A stretch of DNA of 64,000 nt from Ptiloglossa arizonensis (taxonomy: Eukaryota > Arthropoda > Insecta > Hymenoptera > Colletidae): positions 930,001-994,000 of the forward strand of contig NW_027478539.1 in assembly GCF_051014685.1 (NCBI RefSeq). Direction: 5' to 3'. Positions 1 through 10,497 of the stretch are shown in pieces. How positions within the stretch are numbered: position 1 is the stretch's first letter; every line of letters begins with the position of its first letter. Under the pieces are notes generated by a model. The model saw only the letters and a program-made list of their open reading frames with translations. It did no database searches and was not told the origin of the DNA. Both the position numbers and the translations under genes were made by a program.

Positions 1-175
1 AGTTTCTCAAGCGTTTCTTTCCTCCAAACTGCCATATCTCGCGAACGGATTGACTAATCCGCAAAATTTCTGTTGCATCTGACAGTAGAAACTCGCCCGA
101 TTACAACGGCATGCGTACTTTCCCCCTAGGCCGTTCTAGTTATTCGTTTCGAGCATCAGAACTGCGAAAATTTTG
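1..175 (+). repeat. Representative complete monomer (type T)
   Basis: First full 175-base unit, used here to set the monomer phase. Differences from the array majority: tttcctcc instead of ttacctcc at 18-24, gactaatcc instead of gaccaatcc at 52-60, gacag instead of gaaag at 81-85, ggcatg instead of ggtatg at 108-113, and ctttccccc at 118-126. This exact T signature recurs at 4376, 6825, 8924 and 10498, so it marks the start of higher-order units in the first 15 kb. The unit is about one nucleosome repeat long. The phase is arbitrary: linked variants cross the chosen boundary, so the natural unit may start elsewhere. Confidence 0.9.
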
Positions 176-269
176 AGTTTCTCAAGCGTTTCTTACCTCC
201 AAATTGCCATATCTCGCGAACGGATTGACCAGTCCGCAAAATTTCTGTTGCATCTGAAAGTAGAAACTC
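175..269. other. Half-monomer inverted repeat (representative copy)
   Basis: gagtttct at 175-182 and its exact reverse complement agaaactc at 262-269 are eight bases each, with centres 87 bases apart, almost exactly half of 175. In L and Y monomers agaaactc becomes agaaagtc, so the match is lost there. An eight-base match between two places in 175 bases is not by itself strong evidence of function. Confidence 0.4.
214..219. other. TCGCGA palindrome (NruI-type site; representative copy)
   Basis: At monomer positions 39-44 inside atctcgcgaacgg, one of the best-kept words of the unit. Lost in the catcacgcg monomers of domain E, in the cgcgaccgg N monomers (the sixth base changes, giving tcgcgac), which keep only tcgcga, and in the tctcgagaacgg monomers near 57247, 58122 and 62322. 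Exact loss should be scored by machine. Cutting at this site would be expected to give a ladder of 175 bases and multiples. Confidence 0.75.
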
Positions 270-286
270 GCCCGATTACAACGGTA
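270..286 (-). other. CENP-B-box-like 17-mer (representative copy, monomer 95-111)
   Basis: On the minus strand this reads taccgttgtaatcgggc. Against the mammalian CENP-B box (yttcgttggaarcggga) 12 of 17 positions agree. Of the nine core bases (nTTCGnnnnAnnCGGGn) seven agree; the two mismatches are the TT of TTCG. The site sits at monomer positions 95-111 and is present in most monomers. Some types damage it (caaccg in F, gccggatt in E, gattgc in Y, gccccagta at 21348 and 22748). It could be coincidence: CENP-B is defined in mammals and the host here is probably not one. It is offered as a candidate protein-binding site only. Confidence 0.35.
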
Positions 287-341
287 TGCGTACTTTTCCC
301 CTAGGCCGTTGTAGTTATTCGTTTCGAGCATGAGAACTGCG

Positions 342-349
342 AAAATTTT
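342..349. other. AAAATTTT palindrome (representative copy, monomer 167-174)
   Basis: An eight-base A/T palindrome at the end of most monomers. A related AAAATTT lies at monomer 63-69, so the two tracts alternate at 104 and 71 bases along the array. Type-specific changes are gaaaatgttg (T2, F and some G), gcaaaaatgttg (K, Z) and gataattttc/g (Y). A-tracts of this sort can bend DNA and influence nucleosome placement; whether they do here is inference. Confidence 0.55.
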
Positions 350-395
350 GGGTTTCTCAAGCGTTGCTTATCTCCAAACTGCCATATCTCGCGAA

Positions 396-411
396 CGGAT
401 TGACCAATCCG
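396..411. other. Short perfect hairpin (representative copy, monomer 46-61)
   Basis: CGGATT, loop GACC, AATCCG: six base pairs with a four-base loop, present in the majority of monomers. The gactaatcc variant changes only the loop. Variants gaccgatcc and gaccagtcc leave a G-T wobble. Variants gaccaaacc, cggtttgacc, cggatagacc and gactattcc break one pair. There is no sign of paired compensating changes, so conserved folding is not proven. Confidence 0.5.
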
Positions 412-1405
412 CAAAATTTCTGTTGCATCTGAAAGTAGAAACTCGCCCGATTACAACGGTATGCGTACTTTTCCCCTAGACCGTTCTGGTTATTCGTTTC
501 GAGCATCAGAACTGTGAAAATTTTGAGTTTCTCAACCGTTTCTTACCTCCAAACTACCATATCTCGCGAACGGATTGACCAATCCGCAAAATTTCTGTTG
601 CATCTGAAAGTAGAAACTCGCCCGATTACAACGGTATGCGTACTTTTCCCCTAGACCGTTCTAGTTATGCTTGTCGAGCATCAGAACTGCGAAAATTTTG
701 AGTTTCTCAACAGTTTCTTACCTCCAAACTACCATATCTCGCGAACGGATTGACCAATCCGCAAAATTTCTGTTGCATCTGAAAGTAGAAACTCGCCCGA
801 TTACAACGGTATGCGTACTTTTCCCCTAGACCGTTCTAGTTATGCTTGTCGAGCATCAGAACTGCGAAAATTTTGAGTTTCTCAAGCGTTTCTTTCCTCC
901 AAACTGCCATATCTCGCGAACGGATTGACTAATCCGCAAAATTTCTGTTGCATCTGACAGTAGAAACTCGCCCGATTACAACGGCATGCGTACTTTTCCC
1001 CTAGGCCGTTCTAGTTATTCGTTTCGAGCATCAGAACTGCGAAAATGTTGAGTTTCTCAAGCGTTTCTTACCTACAAACTGCCATATCTCGCGAACGGAT
1101 TGACCAATCCGCAAAATTTCTGTTGCATCTGAAAGTAGAAACTCGCCGGATTACAACGGTATCCGTACTTTTCCCCTAGGCCGTTGTAGTTATACGTTTC
1201 GAGCATGAGAACTGCGAAAATTTTGGGTTTCCCAAGCGTTGCTTACCTCCAAACTGCCATATCTCGCGAACGGATTGACCAAACCGCAAAAGTTCTGTTG
1301 CATCTGAAAGTAGAAACTCGCCCGATTACAACCGTATGCGTACTTTTCCCCTAGGCCGTTCTAGTTATTCGTTTCAAGCATCAGAACTGCGAAAATGTTG
1401 AGTTT

Positions 1406-1411
1406 CTCGAG
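1406..1411. other. CTCGAG (XhoI-type site) diagnostic of G monomers
   Basis: Monomer positions 6-11 read CTCGAG only in G-type copies: starts 1401, 2626, 2801, 3676, 5425, 6125, 7874, 9973, 11898, 13123, 13298, 14173, 42682, 43907, 44432, 46007 and 60707. There is a gap of about 28 kb between 14173 and 42682, so the site reports directly on HOR domain structure. Confidence 0.8.
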
Positions 1412-4375
1412 CGTTTCTTACCTACAAACTGCCATATCTCGCGAACGGATTGACCAATCCGCAAAATTTCTGTTGCATCTGAAAGTAGAAACTCGCCCGA
1501 TTACAACGGTATGCGTTCTTTTCCCCTAGGCCGTTCTGGTTATTCGTTTCGAGCATCAGAACTGCGAAAATTTTGAGTTTCTCAAGCGTTTCTTACCTAC
1601 AAACTGCCATATCTCGCGAACGGATTGACCAATCCACAAAATTTCTGTTGCATCTGAAAGTAGAAACTCGCCCGATTACAACGGTATGCGTACTTTTCCC
1701 CTAGACCGTTCTAGTTATGCTTGTCGAGCATCAGAACTGCGAAAATTTTGAGTTTCTCAAGCGTTTCTTACCTCCAAATTGCCATATCTCGCGAACGGAT
1801 TGACCAGTCCGCAAAATTTCTGTTGCATCTGAAAGTAGAAACTCGCCCGATTACAACGGTATGCGTACTTTTCCCCTAGGCCGTTGTAGTTATTCGTTTC
1901 GAGCATGAGAACTGCGAAAATTTTGGGTTTCTCAAGCGTTGCCTACCTCCAAACGGCCATATCTCGCGAACGGATTGACCAATCCGCAAAATTTCTGTTG
2001 CATCTGAAAGTAGAAACTCGCCCGATTACAACGGTATGCGTACTTTTCCCCTAGACCGTTCTAGTTATGCTTGTCGAGCATCAGAACTGCGAAAATTTTG
2101 AGTTTCTCAAGCGTTTCTTTCCTCCAAACTGCCATATCTCGCGAACGGATTGACTAATCCGCAAAATTTCTGTTGCATCTGACAGTAGAAACTCGCCCGA
2201 TTACAACGGCATGCGTACTTTTCCCCTAGGCCGTTCTAGTTATTCGTTTCGAGCATCAGAACTGCGAAAATGTTGAGTTTCTCAAGCGTTTCTTACCTAC
2301 AAACTGCCATATCTCGCGAACGGATTGACCAATCCGCAAAATTTCTGTTGCATCTGAAAGTAGAAACTCGCCGGATTACAACGGTATGCGTACTTTTCCC
2401 CTAGGCCGTTGTAGTTATACGTTTCGAGCATGAGAACTGCGAAAATTTTGGGTTTCCCAAGCGTTGCTTACCTCCAAACTGCCATATCTCGCGAACGGAT
2501 TGACCAAACCGCAAAAGTTCTGTTGCATCTGAAAGTAGAAACTCGCCCGATTACAACCGTATGCGTACTTTTCCCCTAGGCCGTTCTAGTTATTCGTTTC
2601 GAGCATCAGAACTGCGAAAATGTTGAGTTTCTCGAGCGTTTCTTACCTACAAACTGCCATATCTCGCGAACGGATTGACCAATCCGCAAAATTTCTGTTG
2701 CATCTGAAAGTAGAAACTCGCCCGATTACAACGGTATGCGTTCTTTTCCCCTAGGCCGTTCTGGTTATTCGTTTCGAGCATCAGAACTGCGAAAATGTTG
2801 AGTTTCTCGAGCGTTTCTTACCTACAAACTGCCATATCTCGCGAACGGATTGACCAATCCGCAAAATTTCTGTTGCATCTGAAAGTAGAAACTCGCCCGA
2901 TTACAACGGTATGCGTTCTTTTCCCCTAGGCCGTTCTGGTTATTCGTTTCGAGCATCAGAACTGCGAAAATTTTGAGTTTCTCAAGCGTTTCTTACCTAC
3001 AAACTGCCATATCTCGCGAACGGATTCACCAATCCACAAAATTTCTGTTGCATCTGAAAGTAGAAACTCGCCCGATTACAACGGTATGCGTACTTTTCCC
3101 CTAGACCGTTCTAGTTATGCTTGTCGAGCATCAGAACTGCGAAAATTTTGAGTTTCTCAAGCGTTTCTTACCTCCAAATTGCCATATCTCGCGAACGGAT
3201 TGACCAGTCCGCAAAATTTCTGTTGCATCTGAAAGTAGAAACTCGCCCGATTACAACGGTATGCGTACTTTTCCCCTAGGCCGTTGTAGTTATTCGTTTC
3301 GAGCATGAGAACTGCGAAAATTTTGGGTTTCTCAAGCGTTGCTTACCTCCAAACGGCCATATCTCGCGAACGGATTGACCAATCCGCAAAATTTCTGTTG
3401 CATCTGAAAGTAGAAACTCGCCCGATTACAACGGTATGCGTACTTTTCCCCTAGGCCGTTGTAGTTATACGTTTCGAGCATGAGAACTGCGAAAATTTTG
3501 GGTTTCCCAAGCGTTGCTTACCTCCAAACTGCCATATCTCGCGAACGGATTGACCAAACCGCAAAAGTTCTGTTGCATCTGAAAGTAGAAACTCGCCCGA
3601 TTACAACCGTATGCGTACTTTTCCCCTAGGCCGTTCTAGTTATTCGTTTCGAGCATCAGAACTGCGAAAATGTTGAGTTTCTCGAGCGTTTCTTACCTAC
3701 AAACTGCCATATCTCGCGAACGGATTGACCAATCCGCAAAATTTCTGTTGCATCTGAAAGTAGAAACTCGCCCGATTACAACGGTATGCGTTCTTTTCCC
3801 CTAGGCCGTTCTGGTTATTCGTTTCGAGCATCAGAACTGCGAAAATTTTGAGTTTCTCAAGCGTTTCTTACCTACAAACTGCCATATCTCGCGAACGGAT
3901 TGACCAATCCACAAAATTTCTGTTGCATCTGAAAGTAGAAACTCGCCCGATTACAACGGTATGCGTACTTTTCCCCTAGACCGTTCTAGTTATGCTTGTC
4001 GAGCATCAGAACTGCGAAAATTTTGAGTTTCTCAAGCGTTTCTTTCCTCCAAACTGCCATATCTCGCGAACGGATTGACTAATCCGCAAAATTTCTGTTG
4101 CATCTGACAGTAGAAACTCGCCCGATTACAACGGTATGCGTACTTTTCCCCTAGACCGTTCTAGTTATGCTTGTCGAGCATCAGAACTGCGAAAATTTTG
4201 AGTTTCTCAAGCGTTTCTTACCTCCAAATTGCCATATCTCGCGAACGGATTGACCAGTCCGCAAAATTTCTGTTGCATCTGAAAGTAGAAACTCGCCCGA
4301 TTACAACGGTATGCGTACTTTTCCCCTAGACCGTTTTAGTTATGCTTGTCGAGCATCAGAACTGCGAAAATTTTG

Positions 4376-6824
4376 AGTTTCTCAAGCGTTTCTTTCCTCC
4401 AAACTGCCATATCTCGCGAACGGATTGACTAATCCGCAAAATTTCTGTTGCATCTGACAGTAGAAACTCGCCCGATTACAACGGCATGCGTACTTTCCCC
4501 CTAGGCCGTTCTAGTTATTCGTTTCGAGCATCAGAACTGCGAAAATTTTGAGTTTCTCAAGCGTTTCTTACCTCCAAATTGCCATATCTCGCGAACGGAT
4601 TGACCAATCCGCAAAATTTCTGTTGCATCTGAAAGTAGAAACTCGCCCGATTACAACGGTATGCGTACTTATCCCCTAGGCCTTCTGGTTATTCGTTTCG
4701 AGCATCAGAACTGTGAAAATTTTGAGTTTCTCAACCGTTTCTTACCTCCAAACTACCATATCTCGCGAACGGATTGACCAATCCGCAAAATTTCTGTTGC
4801 ATCTGAAAGTAGAAACTCGCCCGATTACAACGGTATGCGTACTTTTCCCCTAGACCGTTCTAGTTATGCTTGTCGAGCATCAGAACTGCGAAAATTTTGA
4901 GTTTCTCAAGCGTTTCTTTCCTCCAAACTGCCATATCTCGCGAACGGATTGACTAATCCGCAAAATTTCTGTTGCATCTGACAGTAGAAACTCGCCCGAT
5001 TACAACGGCATGCGTACTTTTCCCCTAGGCCGTTCTAGTTATTCGTTTCGAGCATCAGAACTGCGAAAATGTTGAGTTTCTCAAGCGTTTCTTACCTACA
5101 AACTGCCATATCTCGCGAACGGATTGACCAATCCGCAAAATTTCTGTTGCATCTGAAAGTAGAAACTCGCCGGATTACAACGGTATGCGTACTTTTCCCC
5201 TAGGCCGTTGTAGTTATACGTTTCGAGCATGAGAACTGCGAAAATTTTGGGTTTCCCAAGCGTTGCTTACCTCCAAACTGCCATATCTCGCGAACGGATT
5301 GACCAAACCGCAAAAGTTCTGTTGCATCTGAAAGTAGAAACTCGCCCGATTACAACCGTATGCGTACTTTTCCCCTAGGCCGTTCTAGTTATTCGTTTCG
5401 AGCATCAGAACTGCGAAAATGTTGAGTTTCTCGAGCGTTTCTTACCTACAAACTGCCATATCTCGCGAACGGATTGACCAATCCGCAAAATTTCTGTTGC
5501 ATCTGAAAGTAGAAACTCGCCCGATTACAACGGTATGCGTACTTTTCCCCTAGACCGTTCTAGTTATGCTTGTCGAGCATCAGAACTGCGAAAATTTTGA
5601 GTTTCTCAAGCGTTTCTTACCTCCAAATTGCCATATCTCGCGAACGGATTGACCAGTCCGCAAAATTTCTGTTGCATCTGAAAGTAGAAACTCGCCCGAT
5701 TACAACGGTATGCGTACTTTTCCCCTAGGCCGTTGTAGTTATTCGTTTCGAGCATGAGAACTGCGAAAATTTTGGGTTTCTCAAGCGTTGCTTACCTCCA
5801 AACGGCCATATCTCGCGAACGGATTGACCAATCCGCAAAATTTCTGTTGCATCTGAAAGTAGAAACTCGCCCGATTACAACGGTATGCGTACTTTTCCCC
5901 TAGGCCGTTGTAGTTATACGTTTCGAGCATGAGAACTGCGAAAATTTTGGGTTTCCCAAGCGTTGCTTACCTCCAAACTGCCATATCTCGCGAACGGATT
6001 GACCAAACCGCAAAAGTTCTGTTGCATCTGAAAGTAGAAACTCGCCCGATTACAACCGTATGCGTACTTTTCCCCTAGGCCGTTCTAGTTATTCGTTTCG
6101 AGCATCAGAACTGCGAAAATGTTGAGTTTCTCGAGCGTTTCTTACCTACAAACTGCCATATCTCGCGAACGGATTGACCAATCCGCAAAATTTCTGTTGC
6201 ATCTGAAAGTAGAAACTCGCCCGATTACAACGGTATGCGTTCTTTTCCCCTAGGCCGTTCTGGTTATTCGTTTCGAGCATCAGAACTGCGAAAATTTTGA
6301 GTTTCTCAAGCGTTTCTTACCTACAAACTGCCATATCTCGCGAACGGATTGACCAATCCACAAAATTTCTGTTGCATCTGAAAGTAGAAACTCGCCCGAT
6401 TACAACGGTATGCGTACTTTTCCCCTAGACCGTTCTAGTTATGCTTGTCGAGCATCAGAACTGCGAAAATTTTGAGTTTCTCAAGCGTTTCTTTCCTCCA
6501 AACTGCCATATCTCGCGAACGGATTGACTAATCCGCAAAATTTCTGTTGCATCTGACAGTAGAAACTCGCCCGATTACAACGGTATGCGTACTTTTCCCC
6601 TAGACCGTTCTAGTTATGCTTGTCGAGCATCAGAACTGCGAAAATTTTGAGTTTCTCAAGCGTTTCTTACCTCCAAATTGCCATATCTCGCGAACGGATT
6701 GACCAGTCCGCAAAATTTCTGTTGCATCTGAAAGTAGAAACTCGCCCGATTACAACGGTATGCGTACTTTTCCCCTAGACCGTTTTAGTTATGCTTGTCG
6801 AGCATCAGAACTGCGAAAATTTTG
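4376..6824 (+). repeat. Nested HOR, 14-monomer version (2,449 bp)
   Basis: Order T-J-D-T2-E-F-G/H-B-I'-F-G-H-T3-B'. It starts with the T monomer and ends with a B-like monomer carrying ccgttttag. The J monomer at 4551 carries tacttatcccc and a one-base loss that turns ccgttctgg into ccttctgg near 4682; the same loss occurs in the next two units. The monomer at 5425 is chimeric: a G head (ctcgag) joined to an H-type tail (ctagaccgttctag, ttatgcttgtcgag). Confidence 0.85.
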
Positions 6825-8923
6825 AGTTTCTCAAGCGTTTCTTTCCTCCAAACTGCCATATCTCGCGAACGGATTGACTAATCCGCAAAATTTCTGTTGC
6901 ATCTGACAGTAGAAACTCGCCCGATTACAACGGCATGCGTACTTTCCCCCTAGGCCGTTCTAGTTATTCGTTTCGAGCATCAGAACTGCGAAAATTTTGA
7001 GTTTCTCAAGCGTTTCTTACCTCCAAATTGCCATATCTCGCGAACGGATTGACCAATCCGCAAAATTTCTGTTGCATCTGAAAGTAGAAACTCGCCCGAT
7101 TACAACGGTATGCGTACTTATCCCCTAGGCCTTCTGGTTATTCGTTTCGAGCATCAGAACTGTGAAAATTTTGAGTTTCTCAACCGTTTCTTACCTCCAA
7201 ACTACCATATCTCGCGAACGGATTGACCAATCCGCAAAATTTCTGTTGCATCTGAAAGTAGAAACTCGCCCGATTACAACGGTATGCGTACTTTTCCCCT
7301 AGACCGTTCTAGTTATGCTTGTCGAGCATCAGAACTGCGAAAATTTTGAGTTTCTCAAGCGTTTCTTTCCTCCAAACTGCCATATCTCGCGAACGGATTG
7401 ACTAATCCGCAAAATTTCTGTTGCATCTGACAGTAGAAACTCGCCCGATTACAACGGCATGCGTACTTTTCCCCTAGGCCGTTCTAGTTATTCGTTTCGA
7501 GCATCAGAACTGCGAAAATGTTGAGTTTCTCAAGCGTTTCTTACCTACAAACTGCCATATCTCGCGAACGGATTGACCAATCCGCAAAATTTCTGTTGCA
7601 TCTGAAAGTAGAAACTCGCCGGATTACAACGGTATGCGTACTTTTCCCCTAGGCCGTTGTAGTTATACGTTTCGAGCATGAGAACTGCGAAAATTTTGGG
7701 TTTCCCAAGCGTTGCTTACCTCCAAACTGCCATATCTCGCGAACGGATTGACCAAACCGCAAAAGTTCTGTTGCATCTGAAAGTAGAAACTCGCCCGATT
7801 ACAACCGTATGCGTACTTTTCCCCTAGGCCGTTCTAGTTATTCGTTTCGAGCATCAGAACTGCGAAAATGTTGAGTTTCTCGAGCGTTTCTTACCTACAA
7901 ACTGCCATATCTCGCGAACGGATTGACCAATCCGCAAAATTTCTGTTGCATCTGAAAGTAGAAACTCGCCCGATTACAACGGTATGCGTTCTTTTCCCCT
8001 AGGCCGTTCTGGTTATTCGTTTCGAGCATCAGAACTGCGAAAATTTTGAGTTTCTCAAGCGTTTCTTTCCTCCAAACTGCCATATCTCGCGAACGGATTG
8101 ACTAATCCGCAAAATTTCTGTTGCATCTGACAGTAGAAACTCGCCCGATTACAACGGTATGCGTACTTTTCCCCTAGACCGTTCTAGTTATGCTTGTCGA
8201 GCATCAGAACTGCGAAAATTTTGAGTTTCTCAAGCGTTTCTTTCCTCCAAACTGCCATATCTCGCGAACGGATTGACTAATCCGCAAAATTTCTGTTGCA
8301 TCTGACAGTAGAAACTCGCCCGATTACAACGGCATGCGTACTTTTCCCCTAGGCCGTTCTGGTTATTTGTTTCGAGCATCAGAACTGCGAAAATTTTGAG
8401 TTTCTCAAGCGTTTCTTACCTACAAACTGCCATATCTCGCGAACGGATTGACCAATCCACAAAATTTCTGTTGCATCTGAAAGTAGAAACTCGCCCGATT
8501 ACAACGGTATGCGTACTTTTCCCCTAGACCGTTCTAGTTATGCTTGTCGAGCATCAGAACTGCGAAAATTTTGAGTTTCTCAAGCGTTTCTTTCCTCCAA
8601 ACTGCCATATCTCGCGAACGGATTGACTAATCCGCAAAATTTCTGTTGCATCTGACAGTAGAAACTCGCCCGATTACAACGGTATGCGTACTTTTCCCCT
8701 AGACCGTTCTAGTTATGCTTGTCGAGCATCAGAACTGCGAAAATTTTGAGTTTCTCAAGCGTTTCTTACCTCCAAATTGCCATATCTCGCGAACGGATTG
8801 ACCAGTCCGCAAAATTTCTGTTGCATCTGAAAGTAGAAACTCGCCCGATTACAACGGTATGCGTACTTTTCCCCTAGACCGTTTTAGTTATGCTTGTCGA
8901 GCATCAGAACTGCGAAAATTTTG
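6825..8923 (+). repeat. Nested HOR, 12-monomer version (2,099 bp)
   Basis: Order T-J-D-T2-E-F-G-T3-T/G-H-T3-B'. It shares its first seven and last three positions with the 14-monomer unit but has a different middle, as expected from unequal exchange inside the unit. The diagnostic one-base loss (ccttctgg) is near 7131. The monomer at 8224 joins a T head (tttcctcc, gacag, ggcatg) to a G-like tail (ccgttctgg, ttatttgtttcg). Confidence 0.85.
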
Positions 8924-10497
8924 AGTTTCTCAAGCGTTTCTTTCCTCCAAACTGCCATATCTCGCGAACGGGTTGACTAATCCGCAAAATTTCTGTTGCA
9001 TCTGACAGTAGAAACTCGCCCGATTACAACGGCATGCGTACTTTCCCCCTAGGCCGTTCTAGTTATTCGTTTCGAGCATCAGAACTGCGAAAATTTTGAG
9101 TTTCTCAAGCGTTTCTTACCTCCAAATTGCCATATCTCGCGAACGGATTGACCAATCCGCAAAATTTCTGTTGCATCTGAAAGTAGAAACTCGCCCGATT
9201 ACAACGGTATGCGTACTTATCCCCTAGGCCTTCTGGTTATTCGTTTCGAGCATCAGAACTGTGAAAATTTTGAGTTTCTCAACCGTTTCTTACCTCCAAA
9301 CTACCATATCTCGCGAACGGATTGACCAATCCGCAAAATTTCTGTTGCATCTGAAAGTAGAAACTCGCCCGATTACAACGGTATGCGTACTTTTCCCCTA
9401 GACCGTTCTAGTTATGCTTGTCGAGCATCAGAACTGCGAAAATTTTGAGTTTCTCAAGCGTTTCTTTCCTCCAAACTGCCATATCTCGCGAACGGATTGA
9501 CTAATCCGCAAAATTTCTGTTGCATCTGACAGTAGAAACTCGCCCGATTACAACGGCATGCGTACTTTTCCCCTAGGCCGTTCTAGTTATTCGTTTCGAG
9601 CATCAGAACTGCGAAAATGTTGAGTTTCTCAAGCGTTTCTTACCTACAAACTGCCATATCTCGCGAACGGATTGACCAATCCGCAAAATTTCTGTTGCAT
9701 CTGAAAGTAGAAACTCGCCGGATTACAACGGTATGCGTACTTTTCCCCTAGGCCGTTGTAGTTATACGTTTCGAGCATGAGAACTGCGAAAATTTTGGGT
9801 TTCCCAAGCGTTGCTTACCTCCAAACTGCCATATCTCGCGAACGGATTGACCAAACCGCAAAAGTTCTGTTGCATCTGAAAGTAGAAACTCGCCCGATTA
9901 CAACCGTATGCGTACTTTTCCCCTAGGCCGTTCTAGTTATTCGTTTCGAGCATCAGAACTGCGAAAATGTTGAGTTTCTCGAGCGTTTCTTACCTACAAA
10001 CTGCCATATCTCGCGAACGGATTGACCAATCCGCAAAATTTCTGTTGCATCTGAAAGTAGAAACTCGCCCGATTACAACGGTATGCGTTCTTTTCCCCTA
10101 GGCCGTTCTGGTTATTCGTTTCGAGCATCAGAACTGCGAAAATTTTGAGTTTCTCAAGCGTTTCTTTCCTCCAAACTGCCATATCTCGCGAACGGATTGA
10201 CTAATCCGCAAAATTTCTGTTGCATCTGACAGTAGAAACTCGCCCGATTACAACGGTATGCGTACTTTTCCCCTAGACCGTTCTAGTTATGCTTGTCGAG
10301 CATCAGAACTGCGAAAATTTTGAGTTTCTCAAGCGTTTCTTACCTCCAAATTGCCATATCTCGCGAACGGATTGACCAGTCCGCAAAATTTCTGTTGCAT
10401 CTGAAAGTAGAAACTCGCCCGATTACAACGGTATGCGTACTTTTCCCCTAGACCGTTTTAGTTATGCTTGTCGAGCATCAGAACTGCGAAAATTTTG
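8924..10497 (+). repeat. Nested HOR, 9-monomer version (1,574 bp)
   Basis: Order T-J-D-T2-E-F-G-T3-B', the shortest member of the family. The one-base loss is near 9229. It matches the 12-monomer unit at 6825 with three monomers removed from the middle. A private change is cgggttgact near 8969. With the two preceding units it gives three successive lengths (14, 12, 9) sharing both ends, a size series produced by whole-monomer gains or losses. Confidence 0.85.

Larger units (their letters stand above)
1..4025 (+). repeat. 23-monomer segmental duplication, left copy
   Basis: The ordered types T-B-C-D-D'-T2-E-F-G-H-B-I-T2-E-F-G-G-H-B-I'-F-G-H match those at 10498-14522 one for one, at a constant offset of 10,497 bases. 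Reading both copies I noted about ten single-base differences in 4,025 bases. Examples are ggtatccg in the monomer at 1051, caagcatcag in that at 1226, tgcctacc in that at 1926 and gattcacc in that at 2976, each consensus-like in the other copy. The match is lost at 4026, where a tttcctcc monomer faces a B-type monomer at 14523. The left edge is cut by the window. Confidence 0.85.

Noticed and set aside
80..92. Heat-shock-element-like GAA spacing in gaaagtagaaac
   Set aside because: The required alternating GAA/TTC blocks at five-base spacing are not present.
126..139. Two CTAG words ten bases apart (ctaggccgttctag) as a possible operator
   Set aside because: The stretch is among the most variable in the monomer (ctagacc, ctagtcc, ctactcc, cttgtcc, and ctgg in place of ctag), so conservation does not support a site.
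145..161. Second CENP-B-like candidate around ttcgtttcgagcatcag (plus strand)
   Set aside because: Only TTCG matches; the A and CGGG core positions are absent.
7895..8083. Minus-strand frames of 62-67 codons beginning MAVW or MLET, repeated dozens of times
   Set aside because: They are reverse translations of the monomer. Their number follows monomer copy number and type, not gene content.
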